Source: JAAEUE01 sp039180225
GTDB lineage: Bacteria > Pseudomonadota > Alphaproteobacteria > Rhizobiales > CAJQND01
Direction of reading: 5' to 3'
NCBI GenBank assembly: GCA_039180225.1
Contig: JBCDDQ010000103.1
Coordinates: 1 to 15,510, forward strand
DNA: 15,510 nucleotides
The notes under the pieces are model-generated. The model ran no database searches. It saw only the letters and a program-made list of their open reading frames with translations, and was not told the DNA's origin. Made by a program: the position numbers and the translations under genes. Of the stretch, positions 1 to 5,598 are shown piece after piece; position 1 is the first letter of the stretch, and each line of letters starts with the position of its first letter.

Positions 1-34
1 CCCTGAAGGGTGGCGATATGGTGGGATTTTGATC

Positions 35-1453
35 ATGCAAACCAAACTTCTTATCAATGGCGAACTGATCGCCGGTGAGGGCGAAGCTCTCGACATTTTG
101 GACCCGGCAACCGGCGAGACTGTGGTCTCTATTCCGGAGGCATCCGAGGCTCAGGTGGATGCAGCTGCGCGCGCGGCAGATGAGGCGTTCGACAGTTGGT
201 CGCGCACCACGCCGGGGGAACGCTCCGCACTTCTGCTTCACTTGGCCGATGAAATCGAAAAGGCCACCGATGAGCTGGGGGAGCTGGAGAGTACTGACTG
301 CGGCAAGCCGTTGGACAGCGCCCGGGCCGATGAAATGCCGCTGTGTGTGGACGTGTTCCGGTTCATGGCCGGTGCCGCGCGCTGCATGACCGGATCAGCG
401 GCCGGAGAATATGTGGAAGGCTTCACATCCATGATCCGGCGTGATCCTGTGGGCGTGGTGGCCTCCATCGCGCCCTGGAACTATCCGCTCATGATGGCGT
501 CCTGGAAGCTTGCGCCCGCTTTGGCGGCCGGCTGTCCGGTGGTGATCAAGCCCTCTGAGCTGACCCCGCTCTCTACTTTGCGTGTGGCGGAAATCATGGC
601 GGGCATCTTTCCAAAAGGCGTGGTGAATGTGGTGCATGGGCGCGGGCCCACCATCGGTGACCATCTGATCAACCACCCGGACGTTGAGGCCATTTCCATT
701 ACGGGTAGTCCCGCCACGGGCAAGAAGGCCATGGAAGCGGCGTCCCGGAAGATCCGGCACACGCACCTTGAGCTGGGCGGCAAGGCGCCTGTGATCGTAT
801 TTGATGATGCAGATCTGGAGGTTGTGACGGAGACGATCCGCGGAGGGTCCTACTTCAATGCCGGCCAGGACTGTGCGCAGCCCTGCCGGATCTATGCGGC
901 AAAGCCCGTCTACGACAAGCTGGTGGCCGATATTTCCAGTTCCGTGTCTGAGATCAAAGTGGGAAGCCAGCGGGAAGATGGGGTGGAGATGGGCCCGCTT
1001 ATCTCCGCCGCGCAGCGCGAGCGCGTGGCCGGGTTTGTGGACCGTGCCCGCGGCACCTCGGAGGTGACCACTGGAGGGAACGCTGGGGCTGGGAACGGCT
1101 TCTTCTATCAGCCGACGGTGATTGCGAACACCTCCCAATCAGATGAAGCGGTGCAGCAAGAGATCTTTGGGCCCGTGGTGACCCTCACGCCGTTCTCCGA
1201 TGTGGATGAGGCGGTGACGTGGGCGAACGATTCCCCTTACGGCCTGGCCTCGTCCATCTGGACCAAGGATGTGGGCCGGGCCATGAATGTGGCCAGCCGT
1301 CTGCGCTTTGGTTTCACCTGGGTGAACACGCACGGCATTGCCTCGCCTGAAATGCCTTGGGCGGCCATGCGCGGGTCCGGCACCGGCTGCGATATGTCGG
1401 TCTACGCGCTGGATGCCTACACCTCCATCCGCCACATTCAAATCGCGCATTGA
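35..1453 (+). CDS. NAD(P)-dependent aldehyde dehydrogenase, aminobutyraldehyde (PatD/YdcW)-like
   Basis: This is a full-length class-2-type aldehyde dehydrogenase of 472 aa that should oxidise an aldehyde to its acid with NAD(P)+ in the cytoplasm. The catalytic parts are visible: PWNYP with Asn149, the LELGGKAP motif with general base Glu246, the nucleophile Cys280 in NAGQDC, and EIFGPVV near residue 382. The text around Cys280 (GQDCxxxCRIYA) and the C-terminal stretch (WANDSPYGLASS, WTKDVGRA, WVNTH) closely resemble, from memory, E. coli gamma-aminobutyraldehyde dehydrogenase, which has about the same length. Betaine-aldehyde dehydrogenase is the other near relative. I chose ATG 35 over the TTG two codons upstream because a purine-rich GGTGGGA lies just before it. 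The next gene starts 13 nt after the stop, so the two are probably co-transcribed. The substrate is not fixed by sequence; the neighbours suggest an amino-, quaternary-amine- or sulfo-aldehyde. Confidence 0.9.
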   Translation: MQTKLLINGELIAGEGEALDILDPATGETVVSIPEASEAQVDAAARAADEAFDSWSRTTPGERSALLLHLADEIEKATDELGELESTDCGKPLDSARADEMPLCVDVFRFMAGAARCMTGSAAGEYVEGFTSMIRRDPVGVVASIAPWNYPLMMASWKLAPALAAGCPVVIKPSELTPLSTLRVAEIMAGIFPKGVVNVVHGRGPTIGDHLINHPDVEAISITGSPATGKKAMEAASRKIRHTHLELGGKAPVIVFDDADLEVVTETIRGGSYFNAGQDCAQPCRIYAAKPVYDKLVADISSSVSEIKVGSQREDGVEMGPLISAAQRERVAGFVDRARGTSEVTTGGNAGAGNGFFYQPTVIANTSQSDEAVQQEIFGPVVTLTPFSDVDEAVTWANDSPYGLASSIWTKDVGRAMNVASRLRFGFTWVNTHGIASPEMPWAAMRGSGTGCDMSVYALDAYTSIRHIQIAH

Positions 1454-1466
1454 GCAGGAGTTTAAG

Positions 1467-2423
1467 ATGTCGGACAGCGAAGCGGCCGTTGCCAAAATTG
1501 AGACGGTTGGCGTTTTAGGCGCAGGCACGATTGGTGCCAGCTGGGCGTCTCTGTTTGCCGCCTCCGGCTATCAGGTGGATGTCTATGATCCGTCGCCAGA
1601 GGGCGAGGCCTATGTGCGCGATTATGTGGAGACCGCTTGGCCATCTCTGGAGAAGCTCGGGTTGGTGAAGGCTTCCACGCCGAAGCTTGCGTTCTTTGCA
1701 TCGCCGGCCGAGGCGGTGGCGCGGGCGCAGTTTGTGCAGGAGAGCGTGCCGGAACGGCTGCCCATAAAGCATGAGATCTATGGGCAGATTGAGCCGGCAC
1801 TGGCGCCGGACGCCATTGTGGCCACCAGCGCGTCGGGCCTTCTCGTGCGCGATATGCAAAAGGGGTGGAAAGATCCGAGCCGCTTCATTTTGGCCCATCC
1901 GTTCAATCCGCCCCACTTGATCCCTCTGGTGGAGCTGCTCGGCAACGAGCGCACGGCAGATGGGGTCCTGGATCTTGCCCAAGGCTTCTTTGAGGGCTGC
2001 GGCAAGGTGACGATCCGCGTGCACAAAGAGGTGCCGGGGCATGTGTCCAACCGGCTCCAGGCGGCGCTGTGGCGCGAGGCCATCCACCTGGTGATGGAGG
2101 GCGTTGCCAGTGTGGAGGACGTGGACAAGGCGGTCTGGGCCGGGCCTGGTCTCAGGTGGTCGGTCATGGGGCCGCACATGCTGTTCAGCCTGGCGAGCGG
2201 CGGCCATGGCATCGGAAAATTCTGCGAACGCTACGGGGACAGCTTCCACACCTGGTGGGAGAGCATGGGCTCACCGAAGATCACGCCTGAGGTGGGTGAG
2301 GCTCTGGCGGCGGGGATTGCGGATGCCGAACATGGCCGGGATTTTGCCTCCATCGCCGGGGAGCGGGATGCAAAGATCATCGGCGCGCTTCAGGCATTTC
2401 GGAAAGTGGATGAGGGGCTTTAG
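1467..2423 (+). CDS. 3-hydroxyacyl-CoA dehydrogenase-fold NAD-dependent hydroxyacid dehydrogenase, L-carnitine dehydrogenase-like
   Basis: This 318 aa protein has an N-terminal Rossmann domain (VGVLGAGTIGASW, glycine motif at 18-23) and a C-terminal 3-hydroxyacyl-CoA dehydrogenase helical domain. Catalytic residues of the family are present: Ser121 (TSASG), His144 (AHPFNPP), Glu156 (LVELLG) and Asn195 (VSNRLQ). The patterns QESVPERL, KEVPGxxxxRLxxALWREAxHLV and GPGLRW-x-x-MG are those of L-carnitine dehydrogenases and lambda-crystallin/L-gulonate dehydrogenases, rather than of classical 3-hydroxybutyryl-CoA dehydrogenase. There is no C-terminal thioesterase fusion as in some carnitine dehydrogenases. 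ATG 1467 has an ideal ribosome site, AGGAG at 1456-1460. A longer reading frame upstream exists only as overlap with the preceding gene. It likely oxidises a small 2- or 3-hydroxyacid. The true substrate is an inference; a plain 3-hydroxyacyl-CoA dehydrogenase cannot be excluded. Confidence 0.85.
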   Translation: MSDSEAAVAKIETVGVLGAGTIGASWASLFAASGYQVDVYDPSPEGEAYVRDYVETAWPSLEKLGLVKASTPKLAFFASPAEAVARAQFVQESVPERLPIKHEIYGQIEPALAPDAIVATSASGLLVRDMQKGWKDPSRFILAHPFNPPHLIPLVELLGNERTADGVLDLAQGFFEGCGKVTIRVHKEVPGHVSNRLQAALWREAIHLVMEGVASVEDVDKAVWAGPGLRWSVMGPHMLFSLASGGHGIGKFCERYGDSFHTWWESMGSPKITPEVGEALAAGIADAEHGRDFASIAGERDAKIIGALQAFRKVDEGL

Positions 2424-2439
2424 GGACGTGCTGAGCACA

Positions 2440-2538
2440 CCGTCATCCCCGCGAATGCGAGGACCCAGGGCGGTTGGCTCGAGAGTTGGCTGTTCTGGGT
2501 CCCGGATATTTTGCTGACTCATAATTCCGGGATGACGG
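2440..2538. repeat. Interrupted palindromic repeat between convergent genes
   Basis: Outer arms CCGTCATCCC (2440-2449) and GGGATGACGG (2529-2538) are exact reverse complements. Inside them GGACCCAG (2461-2468) pairs exactly with CTGGGTCC (2495-2502). The arm text resembles the CCGTCATCCCCGCGAA...GGACCCAG intergenic repeats dispersed in many alphaproteobacterial genomes. It fills the 119 nt gap between two convergent stop codons, so it may fold in both transcripts and act as a processing or termination structure. There is no long T-run to make it a classical terminator. Confidence 0.75.
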
Positions 2539-2542
2539 ACAG

Positions 2543-3139
2543 CTAGAGCGCGTCGCGGAAGCGGCGGGTTAGGTAGGCTCCGTCCGTGGATGGCAACACC
2601 CGCTCATCGTTGCCCGGTGCGACCTTGGCCACACAGAACACCGGACCCGGCGTGCTGAAGAGCAGTTCCGGCAGCTCCCGCATCTCAGCCTCGGAGGCGA
2701 ATGTTGCAGCCGTTTGAAATCCGGCCCCCTTGGCCATCTGTACCATGTCGGTAACGCCCGCCGACAAGCCGATCTGCTCACCGGTTTCCCCAAAGCGCTC
2801 ATTGTCCAGAACCAGGATGGCCAGATTGTCCGGTGCCGCTGAGGCAATGGTGGCGAGCGAGCCGATGCCCATCATCATGTCGCCATCACCGGTGATCACC
2901 ACCGCACGGCGCTGCGGCTGGGCGACGGCAAGGCCAAGGCCGGTCATGGCGGTGAGGCCCATGCCGCCCCAGAAGTAGAAGTTGTTGTCATGGTCTCCCG
3001 CCGCGGCCACATCATAGGTGGCGCTGCCGAGACCGGTGATCACCAAGGCCTCGCCGCGGTGGGCCATCAATTCGGCCACCAATGGCCGGCGGCGGATCCG
3101 ACCTTCATCATCAACCGGGAATGTTACGTGCTGGTCCAT
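2543..3139 (-). CDS. Thiamine-diphosphate-binding decarboxylase, beta (ComE-like) subunit
   Basis: This 198 aa protein is the TPP-pyrophosphate-binding half of a split decarboxylase such as sulfopyruvate decarboxylase (ComDE) or phosphonopyruvate decarboxylase. The Mg/TPP motif is clear: GDGDMMMGIGSLATI from residue 84, ending at LDNERFGETG (Asn113). The motif FWGGMGLTAMTGLGLA at about 56-71 is also typical. Its ATG lies 3 nt after the stop of the partner gene, so translation is probably coupled; no independent strong ribosome site is seen. Subunits of this type act as a hetero-oligomer in the cytoplasm and need the alpha subunit to complete the active site. Substrate assignment between sulfopyruvate, phosphonopyruvate and another 2-oxoacid cannot be made from motifs alone. 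Confidence 0.85.
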   Translation of the reverse strand: MDQHVTFPVDDEGRIRRRPLVAELMAHRGEALVITGLGSATYDVAAAGDHDNNFYFWGGMGLTAMTGLGLAVAQPQRRAVVITGDGDMMMGIGSLATIASAAPDNLAILVLDNERFGETGEQIGLSAGVTDMVQMAKGAGFQTAATFASEAEMRELPELLFSTPGPVFCVAKVAPGNDERVLPSTDGAYLTRRFRDAL

Positions 3140-3142
3140 GGG

Positions 3143-3646
3143 TCAAAACACCTTTGTGCCAAGAGCGCGCTGATGGATCAGCACGGCGGCGGCATAACCG
3201 CCATTGAACGCAAGGCCACAGGCGGCATCGAACGTCTCGGCAATCTGATCGGCCTGCTCCACCGAATAGCAATAGACCCCCATGGCTTCCATCACCGGCT
3301 GGGTGGCATGACCCATGGGCACCTGCCAGGGATTGAACTCGCCCCATTGCCCGCGCATGGTGATCAGCATGGCGCAGGGGCAGCGGGTGGAGGCCATCAC
3401 CGAGAGCGCGTTGATGCAGTTGCCCACACCGCTGGATTGCATGAACAGCGCACCGCGTTCCTTGCCAAGCCACAAGCCCAGCATCATGCCCACCCCTTCT
3501 TCTTCCGTGGTGAGGGTTACCACCTTCTTGGAGGGTGCGTCTTCGCACAGGGAAAGCACATGACTGAGCCCTGCATCAGGCACCGTCGCGATCGTGGAGA
3601 CTTGGTGATTGTCCAAGACCGAAAACACGTCCTCCGACCAACTCAT
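3143..3646 (-). CDS. Thiamine-diphosphate-binding decarboxylase, alpha (ComD-like) subunit
   Basis: This 167 aa protein is the PYR-type half of the same split TPP enzyme. The cofactor-activating glutamate lies in TTEEEGVGMMLG (46-57). Other family marks are QSSGVGNCINAL (70-81) and RGQWGEFNPWQVPMG (98-112), which match sulfopyruvate/phosphonopyruvate decarboxylase alpha subunits. The start ATG at 3646 is supported by AGGA about 9 nt upstream on the minus strand. It heads a two-gene operon with the beta subunit. A promoter with an overlapping palindrome lies directly upstream (3675-3706), so expression is probably controlled. It should decarboxylate a 2-oxoacid to an aldehyde, a product type that the aldehyde dehydrogenase at 35-1453 could accept. 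The link is contextual, because the two operons converge and are not co-transcribed. Confidence 0.85.
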   Translation of the reverse strand: MSWSEDVFSVLDNHQVSTIATVPDAGLSHVLSLCEDAPSKKVVTLTTEEEGVGMMLGLWLGKERGALFMQSSGVGNCINALSVMASTRCPCAMLITMRGQWGEFNPWQVPMGHATQPVMEAMGVYCYSVEQADQIAETFDAACGLAFNGGYAAAVLIHQRALGTKVF

Positions 3647-3674
3647 GAGCTAAAATCCTGTTGCCTCGTTACAT

Positions 3675-3690
3675 GTTCTTTATAGAGAAC
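3675..3690. promoter_or_regulatory. Palindrome overlapping the comD-side -10 box (candidate operator)
   Basis: GTTCTTTATAGAGAAC is a 16-bp palindrome with one mismatched central pair: arms GTTCT (3675-3679) and AGAAC (3686-3690). It covers the proposed TATAAA box, the classic place for repressor binding. The cognate regulator is unknown and no regulator gene is adjacent. Confidence 0.4.
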
Positions 3691-3706
3691 CTGGCGCGCG
3701 CGGCAA
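3679..3706 (-). promoter_or_regulatory. Candidate sigma-70 promoter of the ComDE-like operon
   Basis: On the minus strand TTGCCG (3701-3706) and TATAAA (3679-3684) are separated by 16 nt, giving 4/6 and 5/6 matches to the consensus boxes. Transcription would start near 3672, about 26 nt before the ATG at 3646. Confidence 0.5.
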
Positions 3707-3762
3707 TCTTTGTGCTTTTTCTGCCTACGTCCGTGAACAGAGCGTCGCTAAAAGCTATCTAT

Positions 3763-3778
3763 TTTCAACAGGTTGAAA
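3763..3778. promoter_or_regulatory. Perfect palindrome TTTCAAC-AG-GTTGAAA (candidate operator)
   Basis: Two exact 7-nt arms with a 2-nt centre lie about 117 nt upstream of the comD-like start codon and just before the first stem-loop of the proposed plus-strand RNA. The size and symmetry suit a dimeric HTH regulator. It could serve the decarboxylase operon, the RNA or both. No protein can be assigned. Confidence 0.35.
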
Positions 3779-3789
3779 TGTGTCAGTAA

Positions 3790-4023
3790 CAGCTATGCGT
3801 CAGGCGCATAGCTCCTATGCTGCCGGGGCCCTGGCTCAAATGCAATTGGTGGATCACACTCCCCTCAATGCAGTCTTCGTGACTGCTGACGCGGCACCAG
3901 CTCCCTCCCCATTTGATGGTGCCTCGCGTTGTTCGGTCAGTCCCCCTCACTCCTGGCCGGACGGAAAGCCCAATTGGGCGCCCCACCCAAGCCGGACCCC
4001 TCCCAGGGTCCGGCTTTTCTTTT
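3790..4023 (+). ncRNA. Candidate small RNA with serial stem-loops, ending in a terminator
   Basis: No credible protein gene lies in 3647-4027, yet a strong plus-strand terminator ends the interval, implying a plus-strand transcript. Upstream of it are compact hairpins: GCTATGCG/CGCATAGC (3792-3799 with 3805-3812); GCAGTC-TTCGT-GACTGC (3870-3886); and CGCG-GCACCA paired with TGGTGC-CT-CGCG (3890-3899 with 3917-3928). The last has a 17-nt loop containing CTCCCTCCCC. C-rich hairpin loops of this kind occur in alphaproteobacterial trans-acting RNAs that pair with ribosome binding sites. GCCCAATTGGGC follows at 3968-3979. The 5' end is uncertain: it may lie near 3770-3790 or near 3865, and only weak promoter-like sequence is visible (around 3756-3765). 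It matches no RNA family that I can recognise. SRP RNA, tmRNA and RNase P signatures are absent. Confidence 0.45.
3990..4023 (+). terminator. Rho-independent terminator, plus strand
   Basis: AGCCGGACCC (3990-3999) and GGGTCCGGCT (4006-4015) form a perfect 10-bp stem with a 6-nt loop, followed by TTTCTTTT on the plus strand. Read on the minus strand, the stem is followed by TGGGTGGGG and lacks a U-run. It is therefore oriented for a plus-strand transcript and not for msrP, whose stop codon lies only a few bases away on the other strand. Confidence 0.85.
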
Positions 4024-4027
4024 GTGA

Positions 4028-5017
4028 TCAGCGATATAGAACGTGGGGCGGCAGGCCCAGAGTGTCGTACAGCGTGGCCACCTGCTCGTGATACCCATTG
4101 TAGAGCAGGGTGGGGACGCGTTCATTGGTGCCCAAGACGCGCTCTGATGCTTGGCTCCAGCGCGGATGGGGCACGGCCGGGTTCACATTTGCATAAAAGC
4201 CGTACTCATTCGGCAGGATGGTTTCCCAAAAACTCTTTGGCTGTACGTCGGTGAAGCTGAAGCGCACGATGGATTTGATGGATTTGAAGCCATACTTCCA
4301 CGGCAGGGCCAGGCGCAGCGGAGCGCCCATTTGTTTGGCAACCGGTTTGCCATAGGCACCGGTCACCAGGAAGGACAGTTCATTGCGCGCTTCTGCCATG
4401 GTGACGCCCTCAACATAGGGCCAGGGAAGCTGGTTGCTCCAGGAGAAGAGCGGGGGCTTCTGACCCGGCGCAACCTCAGGGTTGTGGAAGGTCTCCATCC
4501 GAATGAACTTCGCCGCCGATGTGGGCTGGGCCAGGTCCACCAGCTTGCTCATGGCAAAGCCAGACCAGGGCACGGTCATGGACCAGGCTTCCACACAGCG
4601 GTGCCGGTAGAGGCGCTCTTCAATGCCGATCTTGCGGATCAGCTCGTCGATGCCGATGGTGAATTCTTTTTCCACCATGCCGTCGATCTTGATCTCCCAA
4701 GGGCGGATCGGCAGGGCCTGCGCAGCCTCCGCAATGCGCTTGGTGGAGCCGAACTCGTAGAAATTGTTGTATTCAAGGTTAAGCTTTTCGGCCGTGATGG
4801 GCCGGTCCAGCTTGTAGGCCTCGTTGCGCTTGGCCGGATAGAGATCCATGGTGGGATCGGTTGCCCCGAAGGCGTCGGTGATGCCGAACGCGCCAGCGCC
4901 GATTGTGGCCGCACCGAGCCCCATGCCTTGAAGGATTTGGCGCCGGTTCCAAAACACATCTTCCGGTGTGGCTGAGGCTTCGGGGAGCTCCCAGTTGTGT
5001 ATGGTCTTGATTAACAT
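4028..5017 (-). CDS. msrP: Protein-methionine-sulfoxide reductase catalytic subunit MsrP (molybdoenzyme)
   Basis: This 329 aa protein is a periplasmic molybdopterin enzyme of the sulfite-oxidase fold that repairs oxidised methionines in envelope proteins. The N-terminus carries a Tat signal (NRRQILQGMGLGAATIG, twin Arg at 25-26), with processing likely near residue 52. The molybdenum ligand is Cys141 in YRHRCVEAWSM. Further family marks are YNNFYEFG (83-90), PWKYGFKSIKSIV and NEYGFYANVNP...HPRWSQASER. I chose ATG 5017 because MLIKTIHNWELPE followed by the Tat motif fits family N-termini. The ATG at 5047 adds ten residues and has no ribosome site. In E. coli the heme membrane partner MsrQ is encoded next to msrP; none is present on either side here. 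The upstream neighbour on the same strand is an ArsR-type regulator, about 220 nt away across a palindromic repeat. Confidence 0.95.
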   Translation of the reverse strand: MLIKTIHNWELPEASATPEDVFWNRRQILQGMGLGAATIGAGAFGITDAFGATDPTMDLYPAKRNEAYKLDRPITAEKLNLEYNNFYEFGSTKRIAEAAQALPIRPWEIKIDGMVEKEFTIGIDELIRKIGIEERLYRHRCVEAWSMTVPWSGFAMSKLVDLAQPTSAAKFIRMETFHNPEVAPGQKPPLFSWSNQLPWPYVEGVTMAEARNELSFLVTGAYGKPVAKQMGAPLRLALPWKYGFKSIKSIVRFSFTDVQPKSFWETILPNEYGFYANVNPAVPHPRWSQASERVLGTNERVPTLLYNGYHEQVATLYDTLGLPPHVLYR

Positions 5018-5141
5018 CGTGCGTGCAGCCTTTCTCACTCGCCCCATTGGACATAGTTTAGGCGCAATCGACCATCACAGCCAGTCACGGCTCTGTTAGC
5101 GCGCCCTCTGATGAAGATGGTCATTTTCGTTCCTCCGGCGT

Positions 5142-5209
5142 CCTTGCGAACGCGAGGACCTTCTCGACCCAAGGAAAGGTAAGTGCTGTGGGCCCTCGCG
5201 TTCGCAAGG
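5142..5209. repeat. Long inverted repeat between the arsR-like gene and msrP
   Basis: CCTTGCGAACGCGAGG (5142-5157) and CCTCGCGTTCGCAAGG (5194-5209) are exact 16-nt reverse complements with a 36-nt spacer. The core GCGAACGCGAGGACC matches 14 of 15 bases of GCGAATGCGAGGACC inside the 2440-2538 element, so both probably belong to one dispersed repeat family. In RNA it would form a strong stem downstream of the arsR-like stop codon and may limit read-through into msrP. Confidence 0.75.
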
Positions 5210-5238
5210 GCGCGGGGAGGGCGCTGGACGCGCCAGGA

Positions 5239-5532
5239 TCAGCCGCCGCAAATGTCGCCGACCACAAACTCCAGGGCGCCGATAAGGGTGGCCATTTCCG
5301 CGTTGTAAATCAGGTTTCTGCCTTCGCGGCGTTGGGTCAGCACACCCTTTAAGGTCATGTCCTTCAAGTGAAAGGAGAGGGTGGCCGGTTGGATGCCAAG
5401 TTCTTCTGCAATGGCGCCGGCGCACATGCCTTGGCCGCCATTCTGCGCGTTTTTGCTGAGAAGTTGCATGATCTCATAGCGGGTCGGCTGTGAGATTGCC
5501 CCAAGTACGCGGGATACATCTTCGCTGTCCAT
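5239..5532 (-). CDS. ArsR/SmtB-family winged-helix transcriptional regulator
   Basis: This 97 aa single-domain protein fits the family size. It shows the entry motif LGAISQPTRYEIMQLL (10-25), a recognition helix QPATLSFHLKDM (48-59) and the wing QRREGRNLIYN (67-77). It binds DNA as a dimer and normally represses its own operon, releasing on metal, metalloid or redox signals. Two cysteines are present, Cys37 (GMCAG) and Cys95 (DICGG). The C-terminal Cys pair of arsenic-sensing relatives is not complete, so the signal is uncertain. No arsenic resistance gene is nearby. The start ATG at 5532 has no Shine-Dalgarno sequence, and a promoter is placed so that transcription may begin at or next to the ATG. 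It could control itself and possibly msrP downstream. Confidence 0.88.
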   Translation of the reverse strand: MDSEDVSRVLGAISQPTRYEIMQLLSKNAQNGGQGMCAGAIAEELGIQPATLSFHLKDMTLKGVLTQRREGRNLIYNAEMATLIGALEFVVGDICGG

Positions 5533-5567
5533 ATTTTGATTATTGCAAAATTGATGGACGGTGCAAA
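5533..5567 (-). promoter_or_regulatory. Promoter and inverted-repeat operator of the arsR-like gene
   Basis: On the minus strand TTTGCA (5562-5567) and AATAAT (5539-5544) are 17 nt apart. The inverted repeat ATTTTG-N7-CAAAAT (5533-5551) spans the -10 box and abuts the start codon, as expected for an autoregulated ArsR gene. The predicted start of transcription falls at about 5532, the first base of the ATG, suggesting a leaderless mRNA. Confidence 0.45.
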
Positions 5568-5598
5568 GTTTCCCTGCACGCGCTAGTTAACAACGCCC

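Noticed and set aside
395..1138. A 247-codon minus-strand frame opposite the aldehyde dehydrogenase
   Set aside because: It is rich in His, Arg and Gly with no domain signature, typical of an antisense shadow; the plus-strand enzyme is complete with all catalytic residues.
3955..3985. Signal recognition particle RNA, because of GGCCGGACGGAAAGCCC
   Set aside because: The conserved GGTCCGGAAGGAAGCAG apical loop sequence is absent.
3870..4023. 6S RNA, because of TGTTCG followed by GTCAGTCCCC
   Set aside because: The 5' and 3' ends of the segment do not pair into the closing stem of 6S RNA, and the segment ends in an intrinsic terminator; the similarity is limited to short words.
3990..4023. 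Terminator of msrP on the minus strand
   Set aside because: The minus-strand reading of the hairpin is followed by TGGGTGGGG without a U-run, so its polarity fits only a plus-strand transcript.
3780..4091. A plus-strand open frame of 103 codons in the large intergenic region
   Set aside because: It runs through the terminator hairpin and into msrP antisense, has no ribosome site, and its composition does not resemble a protein; the hairpins explain the region better.
4151..4975. A 274-codon open frame antisense to msrP
   Set aside because: It is a shadow of high-GC codon usage opposite an unmistakable msrP gene.
5096..5425. A 109-codon minus-strand frame after the arsR-like gene
   Set aside because: It overlaps the arsR-like gene in another frame and runs through the inverted repeat; Arg/His-rich without motifs.
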